Source: Alphaproteobacteria bacterium MarineAlpha3_Bin4
GTDB taxonomy: Bacteria > Pseudomonadota > Alphaproteobacteria > Rhodospirillales > Casp-alpha2
Assembly (NCBI GenBank): GCA_002938045.1
Contig: PTLJ01000105.1
Span: 1-5,989 of the forward strand
Length of the DNA stretch: 5,989 bases
Direction: 5' to 3'
Shown here: in pieces, positions 5,950 to 5,989 of the stretch
Layout of the letters: every line of letters starts with the position of its first letter
Position numbering within the stretch: the first letter of the stretch is position 1
Made by a program: the position numbers and the translations under genes
The notes under the pieces: generated by a model
What the model saw: only the letters and a program-made list of their open reading frames with translations
Database searches by the model: none
Told to the model about the DNA's origin: nothing

Positions 5950-5989
5950 GCTCAATAGTCTAACTGCGACTTCTGAAACCGAAGCGCTA

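Noticed and set aside
1..5989. CRISPR array, tRNA or rRNA gene, transposase or insertion-sequence ends
   Set aside because: No regularly spaced repeats, no cloverleaf or rRNA-like stretch and no transposase-like frame seen on either strand.

Overview
The window carries a methanesulfonate (MSA) monooxygenase operon on the minus strand. It points to an aerobic, methylotrophic or organosulfur-using proteobacterium. An alphaproteobacterium is my best guess, because MSA monooxygenases are known from such methylotrophs, but the sequence does not fix the taxon. The decisive evidence is the Rieske oxygenase large subunit. Its two Rieske ligand pairs (CPH and CMFH) are separated by 26 residues, far more than in ordinary ring-hydroxylating oxygenases, and this long loop is the hallmark of MsmA.

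Reading the minus strand from the right edge (transcription order), the genes are msmA (5937-4696, oxygenase large subunit), msmB (4661-4164, small subunit), msmC (4039-3668, Rieske ferredoxin with an acidic tail) and msmD (3597-2554, FAD/[2Fe-2S] NADH reductase). After a 293-base non-coding gap comes a GcvT/aminomethyltransferase-family gene (2260-1223). Electrons would run NADH to MsmD to MsmC to MsmAB. Known MSA monooxygenases convert methanesulfonate and O2 to formaldehyde and sulfite. The GcvT-family gene is a folate-type protein placed immediately after an enzyme that releases a C1 unit, so a role in tetrahydrofolate-linked C1 handling is attractive but unproven.

On the plus strand at the left edge, and convergent with this block, lies an ABC-transporter ATPase of the molybdate/sulfate/iron class (67-1185). 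It is preceded by what may be the last 20 codons of a permease gene whose stop sits one base before the ATPase ATG. The converging ends are 37 bases apart with no convincing terminator between them.

Non-coding stretches: 1186-1222 holds nothing I can support; 2261-2553 holds a perfect -10-like hexamer and a small stem-loop upstream of the GcvT-like gene; 3598-3667 holds an AT-rich inverted repeat; 4040-4163 holds a perfect 12-base palindrome between msmB and msmC. Base composition is uneven. Rows I counted by hand run 67-70% G+C in the ABC gene, 50% in msmA, 38-42% in msmD and 55% in the GcvT-like gene, suggesting a mosaic history.
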